This document shows, one piece after another, positions 46,501-58,500 of a stretch of DNA of 64,000 bases. The notes beneath the pieces were generated by a model. The model was not told where the DNA came from, ran no database searches, and saw nothing but the letters and a program-made list of their open reading frames with translations. The stretch spans positions 44,533,414 through 44,597,413 of the forward strand of contig JACMZG010001914.1 of assembly GCA_018340805.1 (NCBI GenBank), given 5' to 3'. A program made the translations under genes and the position numbers. This DNA is from Microvelia longipes. Lineage: Eukaryota; Arthropoda; Insecta; Hemiptera; Veliidae. Positions within the stretch are counted from its first letter, which is position 1, and each line of letters starts with the position of its first letter.

Positions 46501-49500
46501 TTAAGATTGTAGACGGGCCTTATCTCCTCAACTTAAAATAATGTAAAGTAAACGTATTCTTTAACTCTTATTAAAGAATAAAAACATATTTTTACCTAAA
46601 TCTAAAAAATTAAGCACATTCTTTAAATGAACACTTCAGACAATTCAATGCGTCATACTTTTTCATTAACTCAGTCTTAAAACAGATTCGATATCCGGAT
46701 CAAAGCATCGATAATAAAATGATTATTGTAAGCCCAGAGACAAGAATAAAATTAAATAATATAATATTATAGTTTTGATCAAGACGTTGAGCTGTATCCC
46801 TTTTAACTTATTTTAATGTTGATAGTCCAAGAATGGGATAATAAAATGAATTAATGTGGCGACGTTTCGGCCAAGCTGGCCATAATCATGCCTAAAAAGA
46901 AATATATTTAATTAACATAAATACAACAAAAAAAGAATTAAAGAATTAGAACTACTCAACCAAGCAAAATAAATTTAAAAACACAATAGTTACCTTAAAA
47001 AGAAAAAGCAACAGTATTTTCTTATTATTCTAATTTAATTTTTGTACACATTTTACTTATTTATTTTATAAATTTTGAATTTCCCTCCCTTTTTGCCCTC
47101 TCTCTCCTTTCTAATTTATCTTTATCTATTGTTTTATTTCTTGTTAGCTAGTTTTTTAATATGCCTTATTTAACTTTTAATTATTTTCTGATAAAACCCT
47201 ACATTTACAACAGGGTGGATTTTTGCTTTTTCTTTTTAAGGTAACTATTGTGTTTTTAAATTTATTTTGCTTGGTTGAGTAGTTCTAATTCTTTAAATTC
47301 CTTTTTTTTGGTTGTATTTATGTTAATTAAATATATTTCTTTTTAGGCATGATTATGGCCAGCTTGGCCGAAACGTCGCCCAATTAATTCCTTAATATAT
47401 AATAATAATTAATTATTATCCCTTCTTGGACTATCAACATTATTATATTTTGTAAAAAGAACTTTTTAATTTTATCAAGAAAGAAGTCAATAGAGAGGCA
47501 AGACTGTTTCTGTTTAACATAGAGCTCTGTCATAATACACACAAGTAGCCTGACCAAAGAGACTTACACTACAAGAGGGAGGACTAGGTTAAAACAGCAC
47601 AGTGATAAGGGGTCTGCAAGGGGCAAAGAGACTAATACTAATAGAGGAGTACAGAACCCGATTAACACAGTGATAAGGGGTCTGAAGTGAGACAATTTCC
47701 ATAGGTGCTGTAACTGTACTTACCCCAACTATAGTCTCCTAGAGAGAGACTAGATACTCCCCCACCCTCTACAACTCCTATTGTAGTATGCACTCTACAA
47801 ACGACGGACATTTTCAGTGATGCCACATTAAACCACTTTATTCAACACTACAATTAAAGAATACATGCAATAGATAATAATTAAAAGTTCATTTTACTTG
47901 ATTTAAAACAAAATAGACGAAAAATAATTTAATATTTACGTGAAATTGTAATTATTAGGAAAAATAAAAAATGACATCACCAATGTACAGTTACGGCACC
48001 TAGCAACCCAAGGAATGATAAGAGCTGTTGTATCCTCCTCTAATAGTATGGTCTCTTGGTAAGAGGTAATAATGTGATAAGGGGTCTGGCATTATCCATT
48101 AGGTACCCTAACTGTACTTACTCCTTCTTTAGAGAGACTAGAGACTCCCCACTTGTCTACAACCCTTATCAGAGCACAAATTTATATATAAAATGTGTTA
48201 TATTTAAACATATTCATATTTTATAAACAGCAGGCATTTTTCAAAGATGTCAATGAATATACGCAATAGATTATAACTAAAACTTATTTTAAATTCATTT
48301 TACTAAATTTAAGACAGAATGGTCAAAAAAATTACATGTAATTATAATAAATATATGAAAAATCAAAAAATGATGTCACCACTGTACTGTTATGGTACTA
48401 AGCTACCCAGGCAATGATAAGAGCCCTTGTCTCGTAGACTCAGACTTAGGCTGTACACTGTACAGTACAGGTTATGGAGACCTGTCATAATGTTTATCAG
48501 TGCTACACAAAGAGACTAAAACTATTAGAGGGAGGATACAACAGCTCTTATCATTCTTGGTAGCTAGGTGCCGTAACGGTACATTGGTGACGTCTTTTTT
48601 TTTTTATTTTTCCTAATAATTACAATATCATGTAAATATTACATTATTTTTCGACTATTTTGTTTTAAATCGAGTAAAATGAATTTAAAATAAGTTTTAA
48701 TTATTATCTATATCATGTATTCTTTAATTGTTAGTTTTGAATAAAGTGTTTTAATGTGGCATCCCTGAAAAATGTCCGCCGTTAAGTAGAGTGCATGCTA
48801 CAATAGGAGTTGTAGAGGGGTGGGAGGTATCTAGTCTCTTTATAAGGGACTATAGTAGGGGTAAGTACAGTTACGGCACCTATGAAAACTGTCTCACTTC
48901 CAGACCCCTTATCACTGTGTTAATCGGGTTCTGTACTCCCTCTAATAGTTTTAGTCTCTTTGCTCTAAGACTATAGTAGGGGTAAGTACAGTTACGGCTA
49001 TGGAAACTGTCTCACTTCCAGACCCTTATCACTGTGTTAATCGGGTTCTGTACTCCCTAATAGTTTTAGTCTCTTTGCTCTAGGAAGACTATAGTAGGGT
49101 AAGTACAGTTACGGCACCTATAGAAACTGCCTCACTTCCAGACCCCTTATCACTGTGTTAATCGGGTTCTGTACTCCCTCTAATAGTTTTAGTCTCTTTT
49201 CTCTAGGAAGACTATAGTAGGGTAAGTACAGTTACGGCACTATGGAAACTGTCTCACTTCCAGACCCCTTATCACTGTGTTAATCGGTTCTGTACTCCCT
49301 CTAATAGTTTTTCCTTTGGTGCTACAGTTACACACTTATAAAATGTTAAACAAGGTTAATTTCAACAAGTTCCTGTTAGTAGTTAATGTTTGAGAAGAAG
49401 TAAGTCTTGAATCTCGTCCCCTTTCAAAAGTTTTATTCAACAACTTTAACATTTAATTTTACTCGTCGTGTGGCTTTAATAATAAATTTTATTATTAAAA

Positions 49501-52500
49501 ATGAAAAAAAAAAAAAAAATGGAATGTATCAGACTTAAAATATACAACCCATGTCTTACTCAGAAATAATCATAGAAATATTTTATAAAGTAAGAATACA
49601 TACATATAAGAATCATTTAAAATACTACAGTCATGTTTAAAACTAAATTGTTCAAAATACAATGAAAATAAAATATTTTAAAATTCTTTTGCTCAGTCCC
49701 TTAATATTAATTTTTAAAATTTGTACAGTTATACAAAATATTAACTAGATTATTATTATGATGCAGTTTTTGAATATAGAAGGTTGGTCTACAAAATATA
49801 TATATGATACAAATTATGGAGTTAATTAGGTTCATTTATTACAGACGATTATTTTGTAAATTTGCACAATCATTTCGGGAATTAATACTTACTGGAATTA
49901 AGACACCTAGGGGTATGTTGGCAAAAGAAAGCAGATCTAACATGAAATTTGTTTCTCAGCTTGATGATGCAGAGTTTATTGGTAGGCATATCTCTATATC
50001 AAGGTGACATTGACAGACAAACTGACTGTAAAGAGGTGGGCTACTTAACTCAGGTCTACCAACATTATTATTTTTAAAGGAAAAAAAAAAGTTACTTGTT
50101 ACTTGTTGTTTTTTGTCAGTTTGACTTATATTTACCTTTAATGTCTTAACATAAGAAGAACTGCGAATTCCACAGTTTGACTTATATTTACCTTTAATGT
50201 CAACATTATTATTTTTATTAATTTTACCAAACAATACAACACCCCTAAATACAAATAACCAATAGAAACACATTAAACCTACAAGTGGTTATCCTTAAAC
50301 TAATGGCATCTACCCATCATTAAAACTCATTTATAATACAGCTGAGCTAGACTAACCCAGAACTAACCTCAGGAGGTATCAGGTTGCCTTTACAGATAGT
50401 GAATTTTCCAAAGAAAATGACACTAAAGAGGTAAGATGTTGTAAGATCAGTATCTTTACAAATAATAAAAAAGTAAAGAAAGGAACGAAGAAAAGAGTCT
50501 CTCCACAAAACAATAATTTATTCAAAGCGCTTTCAACCTAACATGAGGCCATCATCAGTGCCAGATATAATAAAAAAAATGTCTATTACGACTCACCGAC
50601 ATCGTCAAGTCGAAAAAGAAGAGAAGGAAAACTGCGAACTCCACAGTTTGACTTATATTTACCTTTAATGTCTTTCTCTTAGCCGTTTATTCTTTTTATT
50701 ATATCTGGCACTGATGATGGCCTCATGTTAGGTTGAAAGCGCTTTGAATAAATTATTGTTTTGTGGAGAGACTCTTTTCTTCGTTCCTTTCATTATGAAC
50801 AACTCCACTAGTGCTCATTCAAATTCATAAATAAAAAAGTAATATTCTTGAATTATTAACTCAACATCTTATATTTTGTTTTGGGATATAAAATACTAAA
50901 CCTATATAGTGATGAGAAGTAATATGAAGTTACTACAGATCAACCTTCTAATTCATAACATTACCCATGAAATCATACTTTTATGATCTACTTCAAATTC
51001 ATTTATTTATAATTTTGATTTATTTAAATTTCACGTCATCTTAAGATGAATGTTAGTTTATGTTTCAATTTGTAATTATGTATAAATATTTATTACATTA
51101 AATATAATATAAAAGACCCTAAGCATATGATATTTACATTTTGTTGTTAGTAAGGAAAGGTTTTACAAAATACCATTAAAATTTTCTTTGTTTAGGAATA
51201 TTCAAATAAAATTACAGGTTAACCTATGTCTAGCTAACCTAATAGCTATAAGAATATGTTACAAGGCATTAAATAAAACACTAATGTTTCGACTAAAATT
51301 GACATTTTAAATCCTGCCTAATTCAAAGAACATATTTACTGTCCACAAAAGCTTATAGTTGTGTTTTTGTGTTGTACTATTTTTTAAAAACAAAACGATG
51401 TTAAATTGCAAAGCATCAGAAACAATGAAAAATTAGAATAACCAATATTCTAAAATTAAATTAAAAAATAGTAAATGGTGTTTAGCTCTGATAGCAGAGG
51501 CACATTTTTCATGTTTATCCTTTTAGAAGGAAAATGGCAAACAATTGAAAATTTTGGTTGAAAATTGAGTAAGCAGTAACAGGTAGAAAAACCTGCACAT
51601 TAAAGCAGGTAGAGCATTTTACCAAGATAAAATAACAGAATAAAAACAATTCTACTGTCTACTTTTCTCTCTACTCCTGCTTCATTATTATTCTACATTT
51701 ATAGAACAAACAAAAAAGAAAACTCTAAAATAAAGTTTTAATTTAGGATTCAACAAATAAATAAAGAAATGCTGTATATTGCCTTAAGCAGATTTATTTA
51801 TTTGAATTTCCACTTCTGTGTTTTCTTTATTCAAAACAATACGAGGTCTGTCCCATAAATACGTATAAAATAATTATTTAGATCTTAGCAAGAATTGGAG
51901 AGACGAGACAGTGAGCTTCCCCCTCCACTAACAACCCAAGCAAGCCTGTGCTAGGTGGACAGCGCCTTATGAGTCATCAGTCAGTATCTAGAGTCAGTTG
52001 GTCCGATCCCTTTCTTAATAACTCATCGGCATGGAAATCTCTCTTACCAATCAGCAGCGAATCAATATCTAGTTTCTTGCTAAACTCGGCAAGAATGGTT
52101 GAGAAATTCATGAAGCATTAGTGATAGTGTACGGAGAAGATGCCTTGAAGAACCAAAGGTCCCACAAGTGGTTAAAGCGGTTTAGAGAAGGACGAGAAAC
52201 TTCAAGGATGACCCTCGCCCCGGACGCCCACCACTTCGTCTTCTGACGAAAATGTGGATCGTGTTCGATCAATTGTCTTCAAAAATTGTCAATTGACAGT
52301 TAGGATGGCGTATGAACTAAATTTTTGTAAAAACCTACAAGCACGGGTTGCTCAAGTCCGCCCCAAATTGGCTCGCGAAAAACTTTGGATCCTTCATCAC
52401 AACACTCCATCGCACGTCATTGGTTGTACGCGAATTTTTGCGCGCAACTCGATCACAGTCACTGACCAGCCACCATATTCACCGATTTGGCACCGTGTGA

Positions 52501-55500
52501 CTTTTTTTGTTTCTTAAATGTAAAATGTTGCTTTGGGGGCGCCATTTAGGGGACGTGGATGACAAAAGGAGCGACGACGAGGATGCTGAAGGGCCTCAAA
52601 GTAGAGGACTTTGAAGGATTTTTCAACAATGGAAACGGTGTTGGACCAAGTGCGTTTTATCAGGGGGAGTCCTTTGAAAGGACTCCCATTTTATTAAAAT
52701 AAAATGTTAATGATTTTTTTATACGTATTTATGGGACAGACTTCGTAACCTAATAACACCCCAATCACAACTATTTCCTATCAGAGTAATAATTAACATG
52801 TTTGATTAGAGTTTAATTATCATTGGAACTTTAATATTAAACAAAGAAATAAAGGTTTAAATAAAACAAACCAATTCATTAAACTAAAATAAGATAGAAA
52901 AGAAAGAATAATTTTAATTGGAGTATTAAGTATGAAAAAAGTATAACTTGATTTTTCAATTTCCTAAAAAATGGTATAGCTGACTATTTATTTTAGTTCA
53001 ATAATGACAACTTAAAGCTGGCCAGTACTTTGGTATTTTGCAATAAGAGACAAAAATTAACTTGAAACTTTATTTGACTTGGTTCCGTTAGTAAAGAGTA
53101 TAGTTGTTAGTAGGTTGGTATCTATGAATACATGGGCCTTACCATTAAACCAGGTTTGCCAATATCACCTGCTCGACCTGACTCTCCTCTTAGACCCATT
53201 GGACCCTAAACAACAAATAGATTACAATGTTATTAAGAAAAATATTTATTTATCTTTAAATCTCTATATTTCACGGAATTTTATACCAGTAACAAAAAAA
53301 TTAATATTACAAAAAGAAATATTTGTCATTTATTTTGCTTTAAAAAAATATATCAACAAACAAGAAACGCCAACGTAATATTTAATTGACTTTTCATTCA
53401 ACAAACACACTGTGAAACTTAATATATCAAATCATCATAAAGCCAGATAAATTATCAAGCAACAAATTTAATACCTCATTTGCATCAAGGTGTTTTCTAG
53501 CTATAATAATAATTTCAGGTTAGGTCAGATGACAGGACACAGAGAGGAAATGTACGTATATGTTGATTTCTCCAACACATGGAGTTATAATGAACCAATT
53601 GAATCCCCTCCCACTCTAATTTATGCTGAGCTATTAACTAAACTTATAATCATGATCAGATAATAAAATAAATCTCTCCACTTATGTATTATTTATTTAA
53701 AATAAACCATAACCGGCTTTCAACCAACTAGATAGTTAGATGCCGGAGAGATGTTAGGATGCTAGGTACTATGCTTAGACTCAAAATCTAGCTTTCTAAC
53801 ACCTCACCGGCACTGATGATGACCTTTAGTTGGTTGAAAGCCGGTTATGGTTTATTTTAAATAAATAATACATCAGGGGAGAGACTTATTTTATTATTCT
53901 GATCATGACGAACTCCTCTAGCGCTCATTTTTGAATCCTTATAATCATGGTTGTGGTCAGTTGACAGCCTGAAAACATCAGTAAGGGGAGGAATTCTTTT
54001 GGTTCATTCTGCCCCCCTCCATAAAATAATTAAAATAAACCACACCTTTCCTCACTGATTTTGATAAGCTGTTAACTGATCAAAACCAAACCTATGATAA
54101 TAGTTCAAAACTATTTATATAATTATTCTTCATTGACTATGATATTCACTCTCTTGTTGTAGGTATTTTTTTTACTTGTGGGATTGCCCTTTAAACCTTT
54201 TAAGACAGTATCGATTTAAATTTTAAAATTTATATATATATATTTTTTTTGTTTTGTTATAATATGTATAATATTGATTGTAAATTATTTTTTTTTCATT
54301 TGTGGCAATAAAGGATTATTTGAGTTTGAGTTTGAGTTAGGTATTAACTGTAAAACATCCTTACAACATCTATCAGCAAACTTAGAGAGAAAAAAGGTTT
54401 AATCACTTCAAATATTGGATAATGATAAGGTTTACAATACAAATACAATACCTGCTCCGGTAACAAGTATTATCTTATAAGTAACTTACGGGAAGTCCCA
54501 TTGGTCCCGGATCTCCTTTAGCACCTTTTTCTCCCTGCAAATAAAAATTCATGACTCAGTAATAGAAGACAAAGCAATCAAAAGCTCAATCAAAAAATAT
54601 ATGAACTTTGTACTCGGGCAAATTTATAAAAACTATTAGAAAGCAATTTCAAAAATCTTTGTTAGAGTAAAAGACTTTCTATAATGGGAAACAAATTTAA
54701 AGCTGGTCCCAAGAGAATTGGCCAACAAATGTAGCCTCAAAGGAGTGCACAGCAAAATCGGGTGTCTTTCCTTTGAAAATCGGTTTAATTAACAACAGTG
54801 TGTTTGAAAAGTGGCCATTGGGAGGCCTGATATGGCACAAAGCACTAAGATCGCGTAGCAGCTTAGAGGTTCTAGCTGTGTTTAATTGAAAGAAGATTCG
54901 ATGTCTTAATATTGAGAAAAATGTTAACATATTTGTAAAATTGAGAACAATGTTAAGAAATATACAACATATTTGTAACATATTCGCGATTCAAAGAGAT
55001 AGTTGTAAGGTTGGCAATACCAATGGCGGGAAAACGAAAGGGTCAAAATTTTTTTTATCATAGGATTAGCATGGGAGCCGATAAAAATTCTTCTTTTATT
55101 TATTTATTGTTAGTTAATTTGTGATAAATGTGATGAAATATTAGAACGACCATCGGTACTAAAAAAATTGCAAATATTTCATAGATAAATATTTCGATAA
55201 TTCCAGGATTTCAAATATAGAATCAAGCTCTTATCACTACAGACTTGAATTTGTCCGATTTCACCCAGAAATAATAAAACCTAAACGGATAATTTAAACA
55301 AACATTTTACAAAAAGTGAATTTATTGAGTTATTAATTATTTTAGTGCGTAAATAAAATTGATTAATAAATTAAAACCCCATTACGGTGAAAATCGGCTT
55401 CTTATCAGTTATTTAAATACCTGTTACAACTAATTTAAACAATTTAATGCAATTAAATGGTAATTTGTGTTTGTGCAAACCAAAATTATTTAAAAGGAAC

Positions 55501-58500
55501 ATTAATTAACAATAAACAAAATAAAACACTATATTATGATCTTCATCTTCTTATCACTCAATTTAAATACTCGCGACTATTTAAATATTTAATAAAATAT
55601 AAGACTATATATTAATAAAAGACTATATTTCAATAAAATTGTGATTAATTAAAAATTAATTAAATTAAAGCACTTTTTATTAACTAATCAATTAATTAAT
55701 ATTATTATTTGATTGTAAAATTTAATAAGAACAATGTTAAGAAACATAATGCTCTGTTTACAACACCTAGTAATAGTAGTAATATGGGGGGGGGGGAGTG
55801 GCAGTAACTACCAGGCAAGTTTGTTGTTGGGCCCTTTTTGCCAGCTCCCTAAGATAGTGTTCTACTCCTTTTAATTTCAAGTGTAGGTATATTTCATCTA
55901 ATCCAGACAGAAGAGCTGTGAATTTCTATGGTTCCTCAATCATACATATTTTCACTGACTCTTATAGTCTAGTGAAAACTAGGAACAACATGTGCCCTCA
56001 CTGTTAAACCAAACCTTCACACACTTTAAACTACAAGGCAGAAACAGAATAGTATTATAATGAATCTACAATGAGGGTCCTAAATTTTGCCTACACCCAG
56101 TTTCATTTAGGGTAAGGGAACTTTAACGAGTACCTGACAAAGCACAGGCTCGAGACCACCGGCTTTACGTCCCTTCTGAAGGACGTGGTACACAGAATTT
56201 TTATCCCACTCATAAAAATCCCAGAGGCCCGTGCTGGGATTGAACCCATGACTAAATAAAATCGGAAGTTTAAAGTCCATTCATTCTGTGTATTGGCCGT
56301 GTATCTTAACCACTACACCACGGGTGACTCTTTTACAACTCCTCACTTATACACAAGTTTATTTGAAGGAAACTGATGATGGAAGCAAGTCAGAAATCCA
56401 ACTCTGTATTTATACTGAATAGAGTATTTTCTTAAGTGGAGGGACTCACTTTTATTTTATCTTTTAAGTTGGTTGAGACTTGAGACAAAACTTTTAAATA
56501 CACGCAAAAATATGAAATTCGTTACCTGTTCTCCTTTGACGCCATCCATTCCTTTGTCTCCCTTGATGCCAGGGGGGCCTTGTAAACCTGGGGCTCCAAC
56601 TGCTCCTGGTGGACCGGGTGGCCCAACCATCTACCAAAATAGGACACACAGGTCAATATGTTTCAAAAGAAGTAAAACATGTGAAGTACTTTATGTGGCA
56701 TGAAAGAGTCCCTCCTGGAGTCTTTAGCATTATTTTCCAAACTGATTGGGAGGAACCAAAACTGGTTTTGTTTCACACATCAAATCCAGTCTTCTTTAAG
56801 GATTGAATACAGTAAGTCATTAGTTGTTTTGACAGAGATTTTGTGGTATATGTTAAACATGGTTAATATTAATACACTTGAGTTTAAAAAGAATATATTT
56901 AAATTTAAACCACAATATAAAACAGAAAAACTGGCCGTTTCAACTATTAATTAGTCATCTTCAGAGTACATTATAAACTCAAGTTATAAATTGATTGATT
57001 TATAAATTGAAATTGAACTCAATTTATAAGGCGCGGTAGAATATCCACGGCCTTCTAGAACGTTGGATCACCAACAAACTTTTTTTAACTTTTTTTTTTC
57101 AAAATTTTCAGTAGTTAGCCGGATTTGTGATAAATGATGCCTATTTCTGTAATCTGCACACTCTTTTGGTTAATCTCAAAGAGTATTTACGTTCACTCAA
57201 CGATTTATTTTTAATCTAACTTGGTACATACATAACTACTGTTAGACATTCAATATTTGTGTTATATTTTGACATGTCATATTTGTTAACATTGACGTCT
57301 AACAGTAGTTATGTATGTACCAAGTTAGATTAAAAATAAATCGTTGAGTGAATGTAAATACTCTTTGAGATTAACCAAAAGAGCGTGCAGATTACGGAAA
57401 TAAGCTTCATTTATCACAAATCCGGCTAATTACTGAAAATTTTGAGAAAAAAAGTTATAAAAAAAGTTTGTTGGTGATCCAACGTTCTAGAAGGCCGTGG
57501 ATATTTGACCGCGCCTTATAAATTTAATTAATAAATGTACTCTAAAGATGACTAATTAATAGTTGAAACCGGCCAGTTTTTCTTCTTTATGTATTGTGGT
57601 TTGACATTTAAAATATTTTTTTACACTCATGTGTATTAAATATTTACCATAAATACAGTAAGATTGCATTATTTGACTAAACAACAAAGGAAAAATTATT
57701 TTTATAAAATGAATAAAATAAAACTCACCATATCTCCGGCAAAGGCTTCGAAGGTTCCATCTCCCTGCTCAAAATAACAGTACAATGTTAATATACAACA
57801 AATAAACATACAAATAAACTACAAGTTACAATTTTGGGGGAATCCAGTTTAGTTGTTTTTATTTGATTTTATCTTATTGATAAGAAATATCGCGAAAATT
57901 TCATTATTTAGAGAAAACTTGTAATAAGCAATAATGATCTACTAGCAAGCTACATGATTTGAAAACAACCAAACATAATAATGTAAGAGGAACATGAAAA
58001 TGTTTCAGGTCAGATAAACTGGTTGTAAAATGACAAAGAAGCAAAAAATCGGGTAATTTTAAAAATGCAGTTACTAAACATTTTCAGAAAATTATTCAAA
58101 ACGGTAGCGCTAGAGGAGTTCATCGTATAATGATAAATAAAAGAGTCTCTCCACTTAATTACTTTAATAAAAAAACAAAGCCGGCTTTCAACCCTAAAAG
58201 GTCATCATCAGTGCCGATGAGATGAAGGAATAAAAGAATAGAATTATAGTAGATAATAGAAGATTATTATTTATTTATAATAAATAAAGAAGATTTATCA
58301 TTTGAACTACCGAGTTTTGCAACACATGAATAGTTGACACAATATAATTGTGCGAGAGACACCTAGGAAATGTAACAAGCAAAATGCAATGCTACATCTG
58401 GGAACTGTTCCATCATTCGACATTCGTCATCATTGATGGCTCGACATAATGTCATGTCCCACTCTGTTTCGTTACGTCTAACTCATCAGGGCGCCGACAG

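Larger units (their letters stand above)
35141..53142. other. Very large (about 18 kb) collagen intron, with an assembly gap
   Basis: Includes the N gap, several minisatellites, MITE copies, inverted-arm elements and a mariner. Further collagen exons could hide in the gap. Unassigned unique stretches (36347-37400, 40570-42000, 43040-43960) are AT-rich without coding signal. I found no other Gly-X-Y exon with splice sites. Confidence 0.5.
53206..54489. other. Collagen intron
   Basis: Contains an inverted-arm element (53665-53935) and a LINE-like tail (54120-54340). Confidence 0.5.
56925..57580. mobile_element. Inverted-arm element interrupted by a foldback
   Basis: AAAAACTGGCCGTTTCAACT, ATTAATTAGTCATCTTCAGA on the left; TCTAAAGATGACTAATTAAT, AGTTGAAACCGGCCAGTTTT on the right. 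The left arm has a hammerhead-like core at 56938-56964 (minus). Confidence 0.65.
56631..57728. other. Collagen intron occupied by nested inverted repeats
   Basis: An outer inverted-arm element (56925-57580) carrying a foldback of family 1 (57027-57518). Confidence 0.55.

Noticed and set aside
47085..47125. Minus-strand [10 protein letters not shown], collagen-like
   Set aside because: It lies in the loop of an inverted-arm element, has no donor, and is simply a purine-rich stretch.
50372..50391. Minus-strand GNLIPPE with GAG|GTTAGT donor
   Set aside because: 20 nt, no Gly repeat, weak splice sites and wrong phase for the collagen gene.
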